Positions 61,937 to 64,000 of a stretch of 64,000 nucleotides of DNA are shown here, piece by piece. The position numbers and the translations under genes are program-made. A model generated the notes under the pieces. The model saw only the letters and a program-made list of their open reading frames with translations, made no database searches and was not told where the DNA came from. Every line of letters starts with the position of its first letter. The first letter of the stretch is position 1. This DNA comes from Prevotella sp. MA2016 (lineage in GTDB: Bacteria; Bacteroidota; Bacteroidia; Bacteroidales; Bacteroidaceae). The stretch is from the NCBI RefSeq assembly GCF_000619825.1, contig NZ_JHUW01000007.1, forward strand, positions 186,001 through 250,000, written 5' to 3'.

Positions 61937-61969
61937 AATCCGAAAGTGCAACGCTTTCGGATTTTTTTT
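61937..61969 (+). terminator. Terminator of fba, fused to the next promoter
   Basis: AATCCGAAAG (61937-61946) pairs with CTTTCGGATT (61954-61963), then a T-tract that runs straight into the next -7 box. Confidence 0.88.
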
Positions 61970-61970
61970 G

Positions 61971-61978
61971 TATTTTTG
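61971..61978 (+). promoter_or_regulatory. -7 promoter box of the GH43 gene
   Basis: TATTTTTG, 33 bases before ATG 62011, directly after the fba terminator T-tract. Confidence 0.65.
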
Positions 61979-62010
61979 CAGCCAGATAATAAGCCTAACA
62001 ATAAAGCAAG

Positions 62011-63669
62011 ATGAAAACAAACATCCTAAAACTCGGTTTTGCAGCTGTATGCTGCATGGGTTGGGGCGCTTCATGCACCCAGAGGGCTGTAGTAGAAAAC
62101 AGCCAGGAATCAACCGCACTAACCACTGTAGGTAATCCCTATTTACCCTTGTGGGAACACATCCCTGACGGTGAGCCCTATGTGTTTGACGATCCAGACA
62201 ATCCTGGAAAGCAACGCGTGTATATCTATGGCTCGCACGACAACCTAAAAGACGCCTACTGCGGGCGCGACCAGGTGGTGTGGTCGGCAGCTACCGACGA
62301 CCTGAACAACTGGCGTTACGATGGCATCATCCTGACCGTAAACAGAAATGCCAGAGGAGAAGCCTTCGACTCGGCTGGCACTGCCGACGTGCTCTTCGCC
62401 CCCGACATCACCATGGTGACTGATACCACTGGTGAAAAGACCTATTATCTGTTCCCAAATGACCAAACAGGATTCCGCAACGCACTCATAGCCAAAAGCA
62501 ACCGTCCTGACGGTCCTTTTAAGGTGTGCAACTGGAAGGAGAACAACCCCAACCAGGTAGAAGGTATATATGGTTTCGACCCAGCAGTATTTGTTGACGA
62601 TGACGAGCGTGTGTATGGCTACTGGGGCTTTGAGCACTCGTATGCTGCCGAGATTGACCCTGCCACGATGTGCACTGTGAAACCAGGCACTCAGATCATC
62701 GACGGCATGGTGTCGGGACGTAACGAAGAGGGTATCTTCAACTTCTTCGAAGCTTCGAGCATACGCAAAATAAAGGATAAGTATGTGTTTATCTATAGCA
62801 GATTCACCAAAGAAGGTGAGTTTGGGCTGCCCAGCAGTAATTATAACCTGGCATATGCCTATAGCGACAAGCCTCTTGGTCCATGGACTTATGGCGGCAC
62901 CATTATTGACGCTCGTGGCCGTGAGATAAACGAGCAAGGCGACACCATCGCATCGGCTGTTGTGGATGGTAACACCCATGGCTCTATCTGTGAGATTAAC
63001 GGACAGTGGTATGTGTTCTATCACCGCCAGACAGGCACCAACGAGTATGCCCGACAGGCTATGGTAGCGCCTATCGAAGTGAATGTGGAAGAAGGCAAAG
63101 GTGGTAAGGTAGAAATCAGCGAGGGTGAATATAACTCTGAGGGCTTTGCCCTTAACGGCCTCAACCCGTTGGAACGCCATTCGGCTGGTATTGCCTGCTG
63201 GCTCACTGGTCCTAAGCCTGCCGTACACGAATGGCCCAACAATATCTTCTCGGGATCGTATGTAGAGGCATCGTATGGTAGCGATAGCAACTTCGACGAG
63301 CCTTACGCCCTGAAGAACAATACGAACCGCGTAGTGAATAACACCAATGGTTCGATTGTGGGATATAAATACTTCAACTTCAACGAGACCAAGGGCAAGC
63401 AGAATCTACAACTGTCGCTGAATGCCATCCCTGGCGGCATCAATGGCACCATACAGATTATGGTGGATAGACCTTGGACATCGCAAGGGGGCAAACTCTT
63501 AGGCACCATCGAACTGAAAGCCGACATGCCACAGGAGCCCACAGAGCTGACTGTCAAGTTGCCTGAACTGGCCAAACTCACAGGCAAGCATGCCATCTTC
63601 TTCAAGTTTGCATCTGCCAACAAGCAGAAATCAATCTGCACACTTTTGGATTTTGTGTTTCAACAATAA
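62011..63669 (+). CDS. Glycoside hydrolase family 43 lipoprotein with C-terminal beta-sandwich
   Basis: 552 residues. The lipoprotein signal is MKTNILKLGFAAVCCMGWG then ASC (Cys 22), so it is likely anchored to the membrane or surface. The five-bladed-propeller GH43 domain is at about 45-390: DGEPYVFDDPDNPGKQRVYI, YGSHD, FAPDITMVTD (catalytic Asp region), YGFDPAVFVDDDERVYGYWG, FFEASSIRKIKDKYVFIYSR (catalytic Glu), and NTHGSICEINGQWYVFYHRQ (His). A CBM6-like sandwich ends the protein (about 415-552). Likely an arabinofuranosidase or beta-xylosidase acting on plant polysaccharide; the subfamily cannot be fixed. The next gene starts 9 bases after its stop. Confidence 0.88.
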   Translation: MKTNILKLGFAAVCCMGWGASCTQRAVVENSQESTALTTVGNPYLPLWEHIPDGEPYVFDDPDNPGKQRVYIYGSHDNLKDAYCGRDQVVWSAATDDLNNWRYDGIILTVNRNARGEAFDSAGTADVLFAPDITMVTDTTGEKTYYLFPNDQTGFRNALIAKSNRPDGPFKVCNWKENNPNQVEGIYGFDPAVFVDDDERVYGYWGFEHSYAAEIDPATMCTVKPGTQIIDGMVSGRNEEGIFNFFEASSIRKIKDKYVFIYSRFTKEGEFGLPSSNYNLAYAYSDKPLGPWTYGGTIIDARGREINEQGDTIASAVVDGNTHGSICEINGQWYVFYHRQTGTNEYARQAMVAPIEVNVEEGKGGKVEISEGEYNSEGFALNGLNPLERHSAGIACWLTGPKPAVHEWPNNIFSGSYVEASYGSDSNFDEPYALKNNTNRVVNNTNGSIVGYKYFNFNETKGKQNLQLSLNAIPGGINGTIQIMVDRPWTSQGGKLLGTIELKADMPQEPTELTVKLPELAKLTGKHAIFFKFASANKQKSICTLLDFVFQQ

Positions 63670-63678
63670 TAACAACAA

Positions 63679-64000
63679 ATGGAGATAAAACCGATAGCTT
63701 GGTTCGAATCACCATTCCCTACAAAGTTTGGTATTCCTCGTCAGAGCGGGTTAGTACCCGACCTGACGGGGCGTATCGTCTTTGCACCAGAATACCGACA
63801 AATGGAGGCCGTGCGTGGTCTCGAAGCATTTGATTTTCTCTGGCTCATATGGGAATTCTCAGCTAACCGCGATGCCGAGAAGAGTCTCACGGTTCGTCCA
63901 CCCCGACTGGGCGGCAATCAGCGCATGGGCGTGTTTGCCACCCGTTCACCGTTCAGACCAAACAACCTAGGTCTGTCGTGTGTCCGCATTGATCGCATTG
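63679..64000 (+). CDS. trmO: tRNA (t6A37) N6-methyltransferase TrmO (C-terminus off the window)
   Basis: About 107 codons are visible from ATG 63679. It matches the TrmO/YaeB family (formerly TsaA, PF01980): IAWFESPFPTKFGIPRQSG at the start, GLEAFDFLWLIWEFSAN, and the signature MGVFATRSPFRPNNLGLS near the end. It methylates the t6A base at position 37 of tRNA-Thr with S-adenosylmethionine. Running off the window edge is the only incompleteness. It lies 9 bases after the GH43 stop, so it may share that transcript. Confidence 0.9.
   Translation, partial: MEIKPIAWFESPFPTKFGIPRQSGLVPDLTGRIVFAPEYRQMEAVRGLEAFDFLWLIWEFSANRDAEKSLTVRPPRLGGNQRMGVFATRSPFRPNNLGLSCVRIDRI

Overview
The window looks like a chromosomal segment of a Bacteroidales bacterium, most likely a Prevotella-type genome. 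The evidence is the repeated Bacteroidetes promoter -7 box (TAnnTTTG) 20-40 bases before starts, near absence of Shine-Dalgarno sites, and family-typical genes: SprA, DUF3822, DUF6377, LytS/LytTR pairs, a GH43 lipoprotein, TlpA-like and carboxypeptidase-regulatory-like surface proteins. Most of the window is a moderate-GC core; an AT-rich accessory segment sits at about 45.3-48.6 kb.

Layout. 0-5 kb (minus): efflux operon TolC - membrane-fusion protein - FtsX/MacB-type permease (cut by the window edge), divergent from a two-component pair (5.0-6.4 kb). 6.4-14.3 kb: RecD/Pif1-like helicase, a 31-residue membrane peptide coupled to DUF3822 and rsmD, then cls, dnaG and nadB on the minus strand. 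14.4-21 kb: a surface protein, dacB, serB, mutY, a C-GCAxxG-C-C protein and a STAS-kinase fusion. 21-27.7 kb: a secreted esterase, etfB-etfA-acyl-CoA dehydrogenase, and two small plus-strand membrane/outer-membrane genes. 27.7-35.2 kb: the giant sprA gene and ruvA. 35.4-38.1 kb: ddh, purN and a secreted hydrolase. 38.1-44.4 kb: a complete glycine cleavage operon, lplA-gcvT-gcvH-gcvPA-gcvPB-lpdA.

44.5-50.8 kb is the accessory region. It is bounded by two nearly identical ~48-base hairpins in inverted orientation. Inside are a candidate small RNA, an orphan MNT-type nucleotidyltransferase, and a compact cluster that I read as a ribosomally made, post-translationally modified peptide (RiPP) pathway: a 40-residue precursor ending in Ser, an HPr-kinase-like protein, a SipW-like S26 peptidase, a radical SAM/SPASM enzyme and a PqqD-like chaperone. 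Next to it are an unknown 330-residue protein and a YaaW-like protein with a Cys-rich head. This is the best candidate for an undescribed system.

50.8-64 kb: an esterase fused to a degenerate nucleotidase-like domain, an aquaporin, an FHS-type sugar transporter, a TlpA-like protein, two TPR/membrane/helix-turn-helix regulators, a LytS/LytTR pair, class II fructose-bisphosphate aldolase, a GH43 lipoprotein and the start of trmO.

A second theme is small repeated DNA. One element encoding QHPTPIT-like peptides lies in frame inside four unrelated genes (TolC, histidine kinase, helicase, MutY). TCTCAA-type repeats lie in gcvPA and the DUF6377 gene. GGCACGrATTACACG hairpins lie between genes. Start sites were chosen by putting the start codon downstream of the -7 box; several longer reading frames begin inside their own promoter.
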